Positions 14,824 to 23,742 of a stretch of 64,000 bases of DNA are shown here, piece after piece (the stretch's first letter is position 1; each line of letters opens with the position of its first letter). The DNA is taken from NCBI RefSeq assembly GCF_900129635.1, contig NZ_FSRB01000002.1, positions 1,578,727 through 1,642,726 of the forward strand. Direction: 5' to 3'. This stretch comes from Singulisphaera sp. GP187 (GTDB taxonomy: Bacteria > Planctomycetota > Planctomycetia > Isosphaerales > Isosphaeraceae). The notes below the pieces were generated by a model. It was not told the origin of the DNA. It did no database searches and was given only the letters and a program-made list of their open reading frames with translations. Made by a program: the position numbers and the translations under genes.

Positions 14824-15765
14824 TTAAGCTTGGCTGAGCGAGCGCTGGGCCAGGAGCAGGGCGCCCTGGACGGGCTGGTTGACGTAGGTGGTTTCGACCT
14901 GGTATCCGAGGCTCTTGAGATGCGCCAGGAGACTTGAGGAAACCGAGTTCGAGGACAGGAGAAACCCTCCGGCCAAGGCGAGATGGATGTGGCCGTTCGG
15001 CCATCCCAGCGCCTTGGCCACGGCGGCGACGGCCTCGGCGAGTTCGCGACCGGCCGGTTCGAGCAGGACGCGTTCGATCTCGGGATCATCTTCGGCCGCC
15101 GCAATGACGTCGGCCGCGAGCGCCGCGATCCGCGCGCGATCGAAGTCGGGCGAATAGATTGTGGCGACGAGCCGGGTGGGACTATCGATGCCAAGCGCGT
15201 GGCAGAGCTGGTCCGTGAGGGCGTCGGCAGGGTGCGGTTGGTTGTCGCGGCCGTCGAAGCGGCGGGCGACCATGCGGAGCGCCTGCAAGGCCACCGCGTA
15301 ACCACTCCCTTCGTCACCCAGGAGGGGGCCCCAGCCACCGGCTCGAGCCGACCGGCCATCGGCCGTTCGACCGACGGCGATCGAACCGGTGCCCGCGATG
15401 ACCCCGAGTCCCCACCCTTCGGGGGTTCCCGCGGCGATCACGAGCTCGCCGTCGTTGGCGAACACCAGGTGGTTCGACCAGCGCGATTCCCCATTCCAGG
15501 AGTTGAGCACCTCGCGATCGGCGGCGCGGTCGAAGCCGGCGAGTCCGAGGCAGGCCGCCGCGACGGGCCGCTGGGACAGACCCGATTCCGCGAAGGCCAA
15601 GGCGATCGCCTGGTCGAGCGCCCACCGCGCGGCCACGGGGCCGACCGTCTTGATGTTCGACGGACCGGCCAGCCCGCGCCCGAGAACCTTGCCCGAGGCA
15701 TCGGCCAACCAGGCCGATGTCGAGGTGCCACCGCCGTCGATTCCGATCAGGAGGGGAGACGTCAT
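14824..15765 (-). CDS. murK: BadF/BadG-type amino-sugar kinase (MurK/NagK)
   Basis: 313 residues of the ASKHA fold. MTSPLLIGIDGGGTSTSAWL is phosphate loop 1; CLGLAGFDR, VIAGTGSIAVG, GGWGPLLGDEGSGYAVA and LALAGGFLLSS follow in the order typical of N-acetylglucosamine kinases. Bacterial members phosphorylate GlcNAc, MurNAc or both at O6. Its ATG overlaps the murQ stop by 4 bp, so it is translationally coupled to the etherase that needs MurNAc-6-phosphate. That favours a MurNAc-accepting (MurK-like) role, because the transporter upstream is not a PTS and would deliver unphosphorylated sugar. Substrate choice is inferred from context. Confidence 0.85.
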   Translation of the reverse strand: MTSPLLIGIDGGGTSTSAWLADASGKVLGRGLAGPSNIKTVGPVAARWALDQAIALAFAESGLSQRPVAAACLGLAGFDRAADREVLNSWNGESRWSNHLVFANDGELVIAAGTPEGWGLGVIAGTGSIAVGRTADGRSARAGGWGPLLGDEGSGYAVALQALRMVARRFDGRDNQPHPADALTDQLCHALGIDSPTRLVATIYSPDFDRARIAALAADVIAAAEDDPEIERVLLEPAGRELAEAVAAVAKALGWPNGHIHLALAGGFLLSSNSVSSSLLAHLKSLGYQVETTYVNQPVQGALLLAQRSLSQA

Positions 15766-16679
15766 CGCGGGTCGACCCCGGTTTGTGCCATGACCGCCGC
15801 GCGGACCTGGCCGCCGTGCGAGTCGAGAAGGGCCTGGGCCTGGTCGGGCTCCACGCCGGCCATCGCTGCCACCAAGGCACGCTTCAACTGGCCCGAGGAG
15901 CGTCGGAGCAAGTCGGCCGCCTGTTCATCGTCGAGTCCCGCGATCTCGCGCAGGATCCGCCGCGTTCTGATCCGAAGCTTCTCATTGCTCGGCTGCAAGT
16001 CGATCATCTGGTTGCCGAAGGTCTTGCCGATCCGAACCATCGCCCCGGTCGTGATCATGTTCAGCACGAGCTTGGTGGCCGTTCCCGACTTCAGGCGGGT
16101 CGAGCCGGTGATCACCTCGGGACCGACCAGGAGTGCGATCTCGAGGTCGACCTGCGCTCCGAGCAAGCTCGGTCGATTGCAGGCGATCCCGACGGTCGAA
16201 GCGCCCAGGGCCTTCGCCTGTTCGACCGCACCCAGCACGTACGGGGTGCGGCCCGACGAGGCGATGCCGACGACCAGATCGAGGGCCGTGATCGAAAGCG
16301 CCAGCAAGTCGGCGGCCCCTTGGGCCGGGTCATCCTCGGCCCCTTCCACGGCTCGAGTCAACGCGGTCGGCCCCCCCGCAATCAGGCCGACCACCATCGA
16401 AGGAGGAACGCTGAAGGTCGGCGGGCACTCGGACGCATCAAGGACCCCCAGCCGTCCCGAAGTTCCCGCCCCGACATAAATCAGCCGCCCACCCCGTCCG
16501 AATCGATCGGCCGCCCACTCGATTGCGGTCGCGATCGCGTCCGACTCCGCGCGTACGGCTTCGACCGCCTTGGCGTCCTCGGTAATCATCAAGGCGACGA
16601 GATCCCGCGCGCTCAGCCGGTCCACGGCCTCGGACTCGGGATTCCTCGCCTCGGTCAGTAAACGATCTTCAAGAAGCAT
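15762..16679 (-). CDS. murQ: N-acetylmuramic acid 6-phosphate etherase
   Basis: 305 residues, full length for the family. The SIS-domain signature GAGTSGRLGVLDASECPPTF (about residues 70-89) includes the catalytic Glu region. GIASSGRTPYVLGA and GTATKLVLNMITTGAMVRIGK complete the family pattern, and the C-terminal helical region (about 245-305) is present. MurQ cleaves the lactyl ether of MurNAc-6-phosphate, giving GlcNAc-6-phosphate and D-lactate in the cytoplasm. It lies 45 bp after the AmiE-NamZ fusion and overlaps the kinase. There is no PTS gene beside it, unlike the E. coli murQP arrangement. Confidence 0.95.
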   Translation of the reverse strand: MLLEDRLLTEARNPESEAVDRLSARDLVALMITEDAKAVEAVRAESDAIATAIEWAADRFGRGGRLIYVGAGTSGRLGVLDASECPPTFSVPPSMVVGLIAGGPTALTRAVEGAEDDPAQGAADLLALSITALDLVVGIASSGRTPYVLGAVEQAKALGASTVGIACNRPSLLGAQVDLEIALLVGPEVITGSTRLKSGTATKLVLNMITTGAMVRIGKTFGNQMIDLQPSNEKLRIRTRRILREIAGLDDEQAADLLRRSSGQLKRALVAAMAGVEPDQAQALLDSHGGQVRAAVMAQTGVDPR

Positions 16680-16724
16680 GGGACGCTGTCTCTCTCGTGC
16701 GAATCAAAAAAAGATCCAATAAAA

Positions 16725-19079
16725 TCATTTGTACAGAAGATAGTGCTCGCGGATCGTGCGGAACTGGGCCAGCTCCTCTTCCCAGAGCGCGCGGATGGCC
16801 TTGCCGTCTTCACCTTTCAGGAGCGCGTTGTAGGACGCCCGATCGGCGATGAATTTGAGGAGGCCGTCGTGCTCCCAGCTCTCGGGGTAGAGCTCACGCA
16901 GCACCACGGCCAGTTCGATTCCCAGGGCGAGGGGATCGAACTGGTCTCGGGAGGTAATGAAAATCTGCACGCCACCGCATTCTTTGCCCGCGTACTGCCG
17001 CTCTTTCGGAGTGAACTGGTTGGGCACGAATCGAACGCCGGGGAGGCCGCGGCCGTTGAGGGCCGCGGAAAACTCGCGGGCGTCGATCCAAGGGGCGCCC
17101 AGACGCTCGAACGGGGTGTCGGTTCCGCGACCGGTGGCCAGGTTGGTCGCTTCCAGCAGGCCGACTCCGGGGTACAGGAGCGCCTCGGTCAGGCTCCTCA
17201 TGTTCGGCGACGGGTTGATCCAGGTCAGGCCCGTCCAGTCGAGGAGATCCTCGCGCCGCCAGCCTTCGCAGGCGATCACGGTGAGGTCGGCCCCGATCTT
17301 CCGCTCGGCATTGAAGAGCCGGGCCAGTTCCCCGACGGTCATGCCGTGGCGGACCGGAATCGCGTGATGGGCGATGAACGCCTCGAAGCCATCATCGCGG
17401 ACCGGGCCCGAGACCGCGACGCCGCCGATCGGGTTCGGGCGGTCGAGGACGATGAGCGGGATCCCGTTCTCCTTGGCGGCCTCGACGATCAAACCGAGAG
17501 TGCTGATGTAGGTGTAGAAGCGGACCCCCACGTCCTGGATGTCGTAGACGAGGACGTCGATGCCCTCGAGGTTCTCTTTCGACGGCTTCCGCGTTTTCCC
17601 GTAGAGACTCAGGATCGGCAGGCCGGTCTTTTCGTCCTTACTATCGCCGACCTCGGCATCGACCAGGCCGCGGATCCCGTGCTCGGGGCTGAACAGCGCG
17701 ACGAGCTTGACCTCAGGAGCATTGGCGAGGACGTCGATCGTCGGGACGCCGTCCTTGGTCCGGCCCGTGTGGTTGGTGACGAGCCCGACCCGCTTGCCCC
17801 GGAGGGACTCGAACTTCGACTTCACGAGCATGTCGATTCCGCAGTCGACCGGATGCAGGTGGGTCTCCCCCGACTCTGGAGCCTTGGGGCGATCGAGGAT
17901 CGCGGCCGACGCCAGAGTGGCGACCTCGGTGCGGATCGGACCGGAGTTTCCTTTGGCACCGAACGGGTGGAGCCGACTGGTCAGGATGATCACGTAGGTT
18001 TGGGTCGCGGGATCGACCCAGATCGACGTGCCGGTGAACCCGGTATGGCCGAAGCTGCCGGCACCAAAACCGCGCCCGCGGGGATGGCTGAACGGTGTTT
18101 CCACGTCCCAACCGAGTCCTCGACGTTGTCGGGCAGGTGTATTGCCCGGGTCGATCATCGCCTGGACCGTCTCCGGCGCGAGAACAGCTTTGCCGTCCTG
18201 TCCCTTACCGCCGTCGAGGAGCATTTGAGCATAGATTGCCATGTCGTCGGCCGTACTGAACAATCCGGCGTGGCCCGCGACGCCGCCGAGGGCGCGCGCC
18301 CTCGGGTCGTGAACCACTCCGCGGATCCAGCTCCCCTCTTCCTTCTCGGTCGGAGCGCACCGCGCGAGGTCGATCGCGGGATTCGGCTTGTTCCCGTCCG
18401 CCAGGGGAGCGTACCGGCTGTCGGCCATGCCGAGCGGCTCGAAGATCGACGCGTGGGCGTACTCATTCAGGGGTTTGCCCGAGACCCGTTCCACCAGGCG
18501 TCCCAGGACCAGGTAGTTGACGTCGCTATAGAGGAAACGCTCGCCGGGCGTGGAGTGGAGCTCCTGCTCAGCGATTCGCTCCCAGGCCTTGTCGGTTCCG
18601 TCGGCGTAGTCCTTGATCGGGTTGTCCGCGATCAGGCCGGTCCGATGGCGGAGCAGATGCTCGACGGTGATCGCCTTTTTGCCGTGGTTGTCGAACTCGG
18701 GGAGATAGGTGACGATCGAGTCGCCCAGCTTGATCTTGCCTTGCTCGACGAGGCGCATCACGGAGGTTGCGGTGGCCACCGGCTTGGTGAGCGACGCCAT
18801 GTCGAAGATCGTGTCGCGTGTCATTGTCTCGGCGGTCGGTTCGACGCTGCGCTGGCCGTACGCTTTGACGTAGGCGACTTTCCCGCGGCGGCCGACGAGC
18901 ACGACCGCGCCCGAGACCTCCTTACGTTTGATCGCACGCTCGACGGCCTGGTCGATCCGGGCCAGCCGCGCCGCGTCGAGTCCGACCGCGCTGGGCTCGG
19001 CTTCCGGAAGCGCGGCCCGCGCGGCGAGTGGGCTGGCGAGGAGGGAAAATAGCAGAAAGAGGCGAGCGGCATTCATCAT
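16725..19079 (-). CDS. AmiE-like serine hydrolase fused to NamZ (DUF1343)
   Basis: 784 residues with signal peptide (RLFLLFSLLASPLAARA). Residues about 30-390 are a class-C beta-lactamase-like hydrolase with SLTK (SxxK), YSDVN (YxN) and HTG motifs, like B. subtilis AmiE, which removes peptides from MurNAc. Residues about 410-784 are DUF1343 with LFSPEHGIRG, YDIQDVGVRFYTY and LDRPNPIGG, the NamZ exo-N-acetylmuramidase family. In Bacillus these are two neighbouring genes with murQ; here they are one exported polypeptide. It would strip the peptide and release free MurNAc from peptidoglycan ends. The start abuts the transporter stop (TGAATG). Confidence 0.88.
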   Translation of the reverse strand: MMNAARLFLLFSLLASPLAARAALPEAEPSAVGLDAARLARIDQAVERAIKRKEVSGAVVLVGRRGKVAYVKAYGQRSVEPTAETMTRDTIFDMASLTKPVATATSVMRLVEQGKIKLGDSIVTYLPEFDNHGKKAITVEHLLRHRTGLIADNPIKDYADGTDKAWERIAEQELHSTPGERFLYSDVNYLVLGRLVERVSGKPLNEYAHASIFEPLGMADSRYAPLADGNKPNPAIDLARCAPTEKEEGSWIRGVVHDPRARALGGVAGHAGLFSTADDMAIYAQMLLDGGKGQDGKAVLAPETVQAMIDPGNTPARQRRGLGWDVETPFSHPRGRGFGAGSFGHTGFTGTSIWVDPATQTYVIILTSRLHPFGAKGNSGPIRTEVATLASAAILDRPKAPESGETHLHPVDCGIDMLVKSKFESLRGKRVGLVTNHTGRTKDGVPTIDVLANAPEVKLVALFSPEHGIRGLVDAEVGDSKDEKTGLPILSLYGKTRKPSKENLEGIDVLVYDIQDVGVRFYTYISTLGLIVEAAKENGIPLIVLDRPNPIGGVAVSGPVRDDGFEAFIAHHAIPVRHGMTVGELARLFNAERKIGADLTVIACEGWRREDLLDWTGLTWINPSPNMRSLTEALLYPGVGLLEATNLATGRGTDTPFERLGAPWIDAREFSAALNGRGLPGVRFVPNQFTPKERQYAGKECGGVQIFITSRDQFDPLALGIELAVVLRELYPESWEHDGLLKFIADRASYNALLKGEDGKAIRALWEEELAQFRTIREHYLLYK

Positions 19080-20573
19080 TCAAATCTCGTTCTGGAGGTT
19101 CGGATCGATGATTTTCCGGGGTGCGGCGGGCATCACGAGGCTCACCGCCATGCCGACGGCGACCACGGTGGTCGAGCCGACCAAGGCGTACCAGGGATAG
19201 GCCAGCTTCGTGCCGAAGGCGGCGAACGAGACGGCGACCAGGCCCGCGAGCATGCCGATGAAGGCCGAGGCCTGCCCCGCGCTCCGAGAGACCAGGCCGA
19301 GCAGGAACAGGCCGAGCAAGATTCCGGTGACGAAGCCGGCGACCGCCAACGCGTTGTCGACGACCGCCTTCTCCAAGCTGATGGCGGCGATGGCCACGCC
19401 GATCTGGACGATGCCCCAGAAGGCGGTCAGCCCCTTCGACAGTCGCAGCAGATTTCGTTCCTCGGTTTTGGGGAAGAGCGGGCGATAGAGGTCGTTGACC
19501 GTCGACGAGGCCGAGGCGCTGAGGGCGCCCGAGACCGTGCTCATCGTGACGGACAAGATCGCCGCGATCACCAGGCCGAGCACGCCGGTGGGGAGGTAGC
19601 GGATGATGAATGAGGCAAACTCTTCGTCCTTCGTGGGGAGGACGGGTGGGGGTGAGTGCTGATAGAGCACGAAGAGCCCGACCCCGATCACCAGGAAAAG
19701 GGCGAACTGAAGGAGGATCACCCCGCCGCTGGCGATCAGGGCCCAGGCGGCCTCACGCTGCGAACGTGCGGAGAGGTAACGCTGGACCATCATCTGATCG
19801 ACCCCGTGCGACCCGGTGTCGAGGACCAGGGCACCAATCAGCCCGGCCCAGAAACCGTAGGCGATCGTCAGATCCGGGGTGAAGTCGAACACCCGGAACT
19901 TGTTCGCGGCCATCCCTTCCTTCAGAATGGTCGTCCATCCCCCGGGAACCTCGCCGACCAGGATCGCAAGTGCCACGATCCCGCCGAGGATGTAGATGAA
20001 GAACTGGAGCACGTCGGTCCAGACGACTGCCTTGATCCCACCCAGATATGTGTAGCCGATTGTGAATAGCCCGATCGTGATGATCGCGCCTGGCATTTCC
20101 CAGCCTGAGGGGACCGGGTAACCCTGGGTGGCGAGATACATCTGCCGGAGCACTTTGGCGGCGAGGAAGAGCCGGAGTCCGGAAGCGACCGTTCGCGTGA
20201 CCAGGAACAGGACCGACGCCGCCTTCTGGGTCGCGCCTCCGAACCGTTCCTGAAGCACCTGGTAGGCGGTAAAAATCTCTCCCTTGAAGTAGGCCGGGAG
20301 CAGGACGATTGCGACGAAGAATCGCGCGAGAATGTAGCCGATCGCGAGTTGCAGGAAGGTCATGTTGCCGCGGTAGGCAATGCCTGGCACGCTCAAGAAC
20401 GTCACGGCGCTCGTCTCGGTGGCGACGATGGAGATCATCACCGCCCAGCCGGGAATATTACTCTCGCCGAGGAAATAACCCTTCAGGCCCTTGGAACCAG
20501 AGCCAAGCCAGGCCCCCAATGCAGTACAGCCGATGATGTAAACAACGATCACCCCCAGATCGAATGGGTGCAT
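19080..20573 (-). CDS. Sodium:solute symporter (SSS family), putative MurNAc importer
   Basis: 497 residues with about 13 hydrophobic segments. The start is MHPFDLGVIVVYIIGCTALG with GGAG five bases upstream. Family marks include SNIPGWAVMISIVATETSAVTFLSVPG in the first helices and GSHGVDQMMVQRYLSAR, typical of the SSS (SglT/NanT-like) group. It uses Na+ to import sugars or related solutes across the inner membrane. It is the first gene of the muropeptide-salvage operon, so MurNAc or a GlcNAc/MurNAc derivative is the likely cargo; this is inferred from context. Confidence 0.85.
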   Translation of the reverse strand: MHPFDLGVIVVYIIGCTALGAWLGSGSKGLKGYFLGESNIPGWAVMISIVATETSAVTFLSVPGIAYRGNMTFLQLAIGYILARFFVAIVLLPAYFKGEIFTAYQVLQERFGGATQKAASVLFLVTRTVASGLRLFLAAKVLRQMYLATQGYPVPSGWEMPGAIITIGLFTIGYTYLGGIKAVVWTDVLQFFIYILGGIVALAILVGEVPGGWTTILKEGMAANKFRVFDFTPDLTIAYGFWAGLIGALVLDTGSHGVDQMMVQRYLSARSQREAAWALIASGGVILLQFALFLVIGVGLFVLYQHSPPPVLPTKDEEFASFIIRYLPTGVLGLVIAAILSVTMSTVSGALSASASSTVNDLYRPLFPKTEERNLLRLSKGLTAFWGIVQIGVAIAAISLEKAVVDNALAVAGFVTGILLGLFLLGLVSRSAGQASAFIGMLAGLVAVSFAAFGTKLAYPWYALVGSTTVVAVGMAVSLVMPAAPRKIIDPNLQNEI

Positions 20574-20645
20574 GACGACTCCGGTGCGGAGACGTGTCCA
20601 GGGAGGTGAGCGAATGCCTCCGCCCGAACACGTCGGAAGGGTCTT

Positions 20646-20675
20646 AATTTACCACGGCGAAGCGCGAATTTACAA
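20646..20675 (-). promoter_or_regulatory. Possible promoter of the muropeptide-salvage operon
   Basis: Minus strand: -35 TTGTAA, 18-bp spacer, -10 TAAATT, in a locally AT-rich patch 75 bp upstream of the symporter start. No clear operator is seen. Confidence 0.4.
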
Positions 20676-20828
20676 TTACACCCCGTGAGCCGACCGCGTT
20701 GGGATTGCACTCGACTTGTGAATTCGTGGCCCCCTTTTTCGTTATGCAAGATCAATCGATTACCCCCTCTCGCAAATCGTCCGGGACTCAGATGGTTTGC
20801 GTTTGCATAATTAAACAGCTTTCTAAAT

Positions 20829-20978
20829 CTTGTAGGGTGGGCACGGCCCGCCATCTCTGTTTTCTTGTGGGGGCGGGTCGGCTTCAGCTTGCCCCACGCC
20901 GTTTGACAAGAGGCTTGCGGGACCGGGGCTCTCTTGGTTCTCAGGGCGAAACCTGGTGGGCCGTGCCCACCCTGCAAG
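20829..20978. repeat. MITE-like element, GGGTGGGCACGGCCC family, copy 1
   Basis: 25-bp terminal inverted repeats (left 20829-20853, right 20954-20978) match with two differences and enclose about 100 bp without a gene. The same terminal sequence bounds 53900-54169. The rest of the 20574-21144 intergenic region shows nothing else beyond the promoter above. Confidence 0.7.
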
Positions 20979-21144
20979 AAATCAGCCATGTTTCTCGCGC
21001 ACGATCTGTAAGGTTTGAAGCCCCGTCATCAAGAACGATCGCTTCGACGCCATCCGGTTGGCAAAACAAGGCGTGGTTGCGACAATTCCTTGAATGCCGG
21101 ACGTTTGCTTTTTTCGCTGAGAGGTCGGGTTCGAGGGAGCACCG

Positions 21145-23727
21145 ATGCCGCCAGCCTCCGTGTGCCCGAAATGCCACAACCCATTGCCCGATGATGCACC
21201 GCTTGGGCTTTGCGTGCCTTGCATGCAGGGTCTGTTTTACGACGACCAATCGGGAACCACGGTCAAATTACCGCGCTGGGGGGAGGTTGTTCGGCGGACC
21301 GATGGCGATGTCTCGGACCGATCGGTCGAGGCCCTTGCGTGGTACGACCTGTGCGAGACCGTTTCATTTCGCGAGCGCGCGGGTTTGCCCAGGGGGCAAG
21401 GGCCGGGGGCTGGCGAATCGGGTCTGAGCCGATTCGTGAGTGCGGAGACCTTGATGAACTCGCTGGTTCGGCTCGAGCTGATCGAGCAAGCCGAGCTCGA
21501 CGAACTCCTCAAGCGGTTCCCGGCCGACCTCGATCCGACGAATCCCGAGGAGCTCGCCCGGGGATTGGTGCGGTTCAAGCGTTTGACCGAATACCAGGCC
21601 GGGGCGCTGCTCCAGGGGAAATCCAAGGGGCTGGTCATTGATAAGTACCTCATCCTCGATAAGCTCGGCGCGGGCGGGATGGGGATGGTGTTCAAGGCGC
21701 TCCACCGGCGGATCAAACGCGTGGTGGCCTTGAAGGTCCTTCCCCCCTCGTTCGCCAAGGATGAGACGGCCGTCCGCCGGTTCCATCGCGAGGCCGAGGC
21801 CGTGGCCAAGGTGAGCCACCCCAACGTCGTCGCGGTGCTCGACGCCGATGAATTCAACGGGTTGCACTTCTTCGCGATGGAGTACAGCGCGGGGAAAGAC
21901 CTGAAGCGGCTGGTGGAGGACCGCGGACCCCTGCCGATTGCCCAGGCCATCGAGTGCATCGTCCAGGCCGCGCGCGGTCTGGGGGCGGCTCACGCCCGCG
22001 GGATCTATCATCGCGATATCAAACCCTCCAATTTGTTGCTTGACCCGCGCGGGGTCCTCAAGGTGCTCGACCTCGGCCTGGCTCGGATGGACAAGGGGGC
22101 GAACCTCCTGGGGGACGCCGAGCCCGACCCGGAACTGACTCGCCCCGGCATCATCATGGGCACCGTGGCGTTCATGGCCCCCGAACAGGCGTACAATTCT
22201 CGATCCGCCGATCACCGTTCCGACATCTACAGTCTGGGCTGCACCCTCTTCTTTCTGCTGACGGGAAGACCCCCCTTTCAGGGCGATACGCTCATGGCGC
22301 GGGTGATCGCTCACCGTGAGGAGCCGATCCCGTCCTTGCACGACTCGCAACCCGACCTCCCTCTGGCACTCGACGCCGTACTACGGCGGATGATGGCCAA
22401 GGCGCCTCAGGCACGCTACCAGTCGGTGGATGAGCTCATCGCCGATTTGCAGTCGTGCCAAGGCCTCGGCTCCGCTGCGAAGGTTGCTTGGCCGCCGAGC
22501 AAGTTGGTCGACGCCAGCTCGCTCTCTGACTTCGGGATCGGAACGAAGTCGTTGCGTCCGTCTCGACCCTGGCTGCTTCGACGGGTCGCGGTCCTCGTTC
22601 TCACCATCAGCCTGGCGAGCGTGTTGATGGTTGCGGTCGCTCGGATGCGAGTTGAACCACCGGCTCCGAGCGTGGCGGCGAATCCGTCCCAAGTCGGCCC
22701 AAGGCCCGAGCCGGCCGCCAAAGCCATTCTTCCCGAGCCTCCCCCTGCTCTTCCATCCGCGATCGCCCCCCGCGCTGAGCCGTCCCCGCCACCCCTCGTC
22801 ACCCAGGAGGAGACGAAGGCGGTCCCCGAACCGATCGAGCCGATCGGGGAAATCCGCCGGTTCTCGGGCCACGAGGATCGTCTGGTGGAGAGCATCGCCG
22901 TGGCGACTGACGGCAAGCATGCCCTGTCGGCGGGCCTCGATTGCACGGTTCGCTACTGGAACCTCGCGACCGGGGACGAGATCCGCCGCTTCGTTCACGA
23001 CGGCCCGGTTTTCTCCGTGGCCTTTTCGCATGACAACCGCCTGGCGCTCACTGGCGGTGCCGACAAGGTGATGAGGCTCTGGGATCTGGAGGCCGGCCGG
23101 GAACTCGCCCCCTTCACGGGTTTTACCCAGCCGATCTACAGTGTCGCCCTCTCGCCCGACGGGAAATACGCGCTCTCGGGGAGCCGTGATAAGTCCGTCC
23201 GTTTATGGGACGTCGCGACACGCAGCGAGGTTTACTCCCTGCTCCTTGAGGGGGCGGTCACGGTGGTGGCGTTCTCCCCCGACGGCGAGCGCGTGCTGAC
23301 CGGGGGCGAGGACAAGACCGTGCGGGTCTGGAAGCGGCTCTCTCCGCATGAGGCGTTTGATTTCAAGAGCACCGCCAAGGTGCTCTGTGCGGCCTTCTCC
23401 CCGGACGGTCATCGCGCCCTCTCGGGGGGCGACGATGGAGCGATCGTCCTCTGGAACCTCGACAGCAAACAGATCATCCGCCGTTGTGAAGGCCCGCGCG
23501 ATCAGGTCCGCTGCGTTGCGTTCCTACCCGATAGTCGCCACGCGCTCTCGGGAACCAAGGCGGGTCGGCTCATCCTCTGGAATGTCGAGGACGATCGCGA
23601 GGTTCATCGCTTCGATGCGACCGCGGGGCGGTTGGGCGTCGCGGTGCTTCCGGATGGCCGGCGCGCCCTGACCTCCGACGATGACGGCTTCGTCCGACTC
23701 TGGAAACTTCCCCTCGTTCTCGAGTGA
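21145..23727 (+). CDS. Transmembrane Ser/Thr protein kinase with zinc ribbon and WD40 propeller
   Basis: 860 residues. Residues 7-30 form a zinc ribbon (CPKCHN, then CVPC). The Pkn2-type kinase domain spans about 168-440: glycine loop LGAGGMGMVFKA, VALKV lysine, HRDIKPSN catalytic loop at about 289, and DLGLA in place of DFG. One transmembrane helix lies at about 473-495 (VAVLVLTISLASVLMVAVA), a Pro-rich linker follows, and from about 570 six to seven WD40 repeats form a beta-propeller (repeated VAFSPDG, then RLWDV). Kinase inside, propeller outside the inner membrane is expected. This architecture is expanded in planctomycetes. All catalytic residues are present. Confidence 0.92.
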   Translation: MPPASVCPKCHNPLPDDAPLGLCVPCMQGLFYDDQSGTTVKLPRWGEVVRRTDGDVSDRSVEALAWYDLCETVSFRERAGLPRGQGPGAGESGLSRFVSAETLMNSLVRLELIEQAELDELLKRFPADLDPTNPEELARGLVRFKRLTEYQAGALLQGKSKGLVIDKYLILDKLGAGGMGMVFKALHRRIKRVVALKVLPPSFAKDETAVRRFHREAEAVAKVSHPNVVAVLDADEFNGLHFFAMEYSAGKDLKRLVEDRGPLPIAQAIECIVQAARGLGAAHARGIYHRDIKPSNLLLDPRGVLKVLDLGLARMDKGANLLGDAEPDPELTRPGIIMGTVAFMAPEQAYNSRSADHRSDIYSLGCTLFFLLTGRPPFQGDTLMARVIAHREEPIPSLHDSQPDLPLALDAVLRRMMAKAPQARYQSVDELIADLQSCQGLGSAAKVAWPPSKLVDASSLSDFGIGTKSLRPSRPWLLRRVAVLVLTISLASVLMVAVARMRVEPPAPSVAANPSQVGPRPEPAAKAILPEPPPALPSAIAPRAEPSPPPLVTQEETKAVPEPIEPIGEIRRFSGHEDRLVESIAVATDGKHALSAGLDCTVRYWNLATGDEIRRFVHDGPVFSVAFSHDNRLALTGGADKVMRLWDLEAGRELAPFTGFTQPIYSVALSPDGKYALSGSRDKSVRLWDVATRSEVYSLLLEGAVTVVAFSPDGERVLTGGEDKTVRVWKRLSPHEAFDFKSTAKVLCAAFSPDGHRALSGGDDGAIVLWNLDSKQIIRRCEGPRDQVRCVAFLPDSRHALSGTKAGRLILWNVEDDREVHRFDATAGRLGVAVLPDGRRALTSDDDGFVRLWKLPLVLE

Positions 23728-23742
23728 TCCGTCAATCCGGCT

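Noticed and set aside
16743..19052. 769-residue open frame opposite the AmiE-NamZ gene
   Set aside because: High-GC antisense shadow without domains; the minus frame carries complete catalytic motifs.
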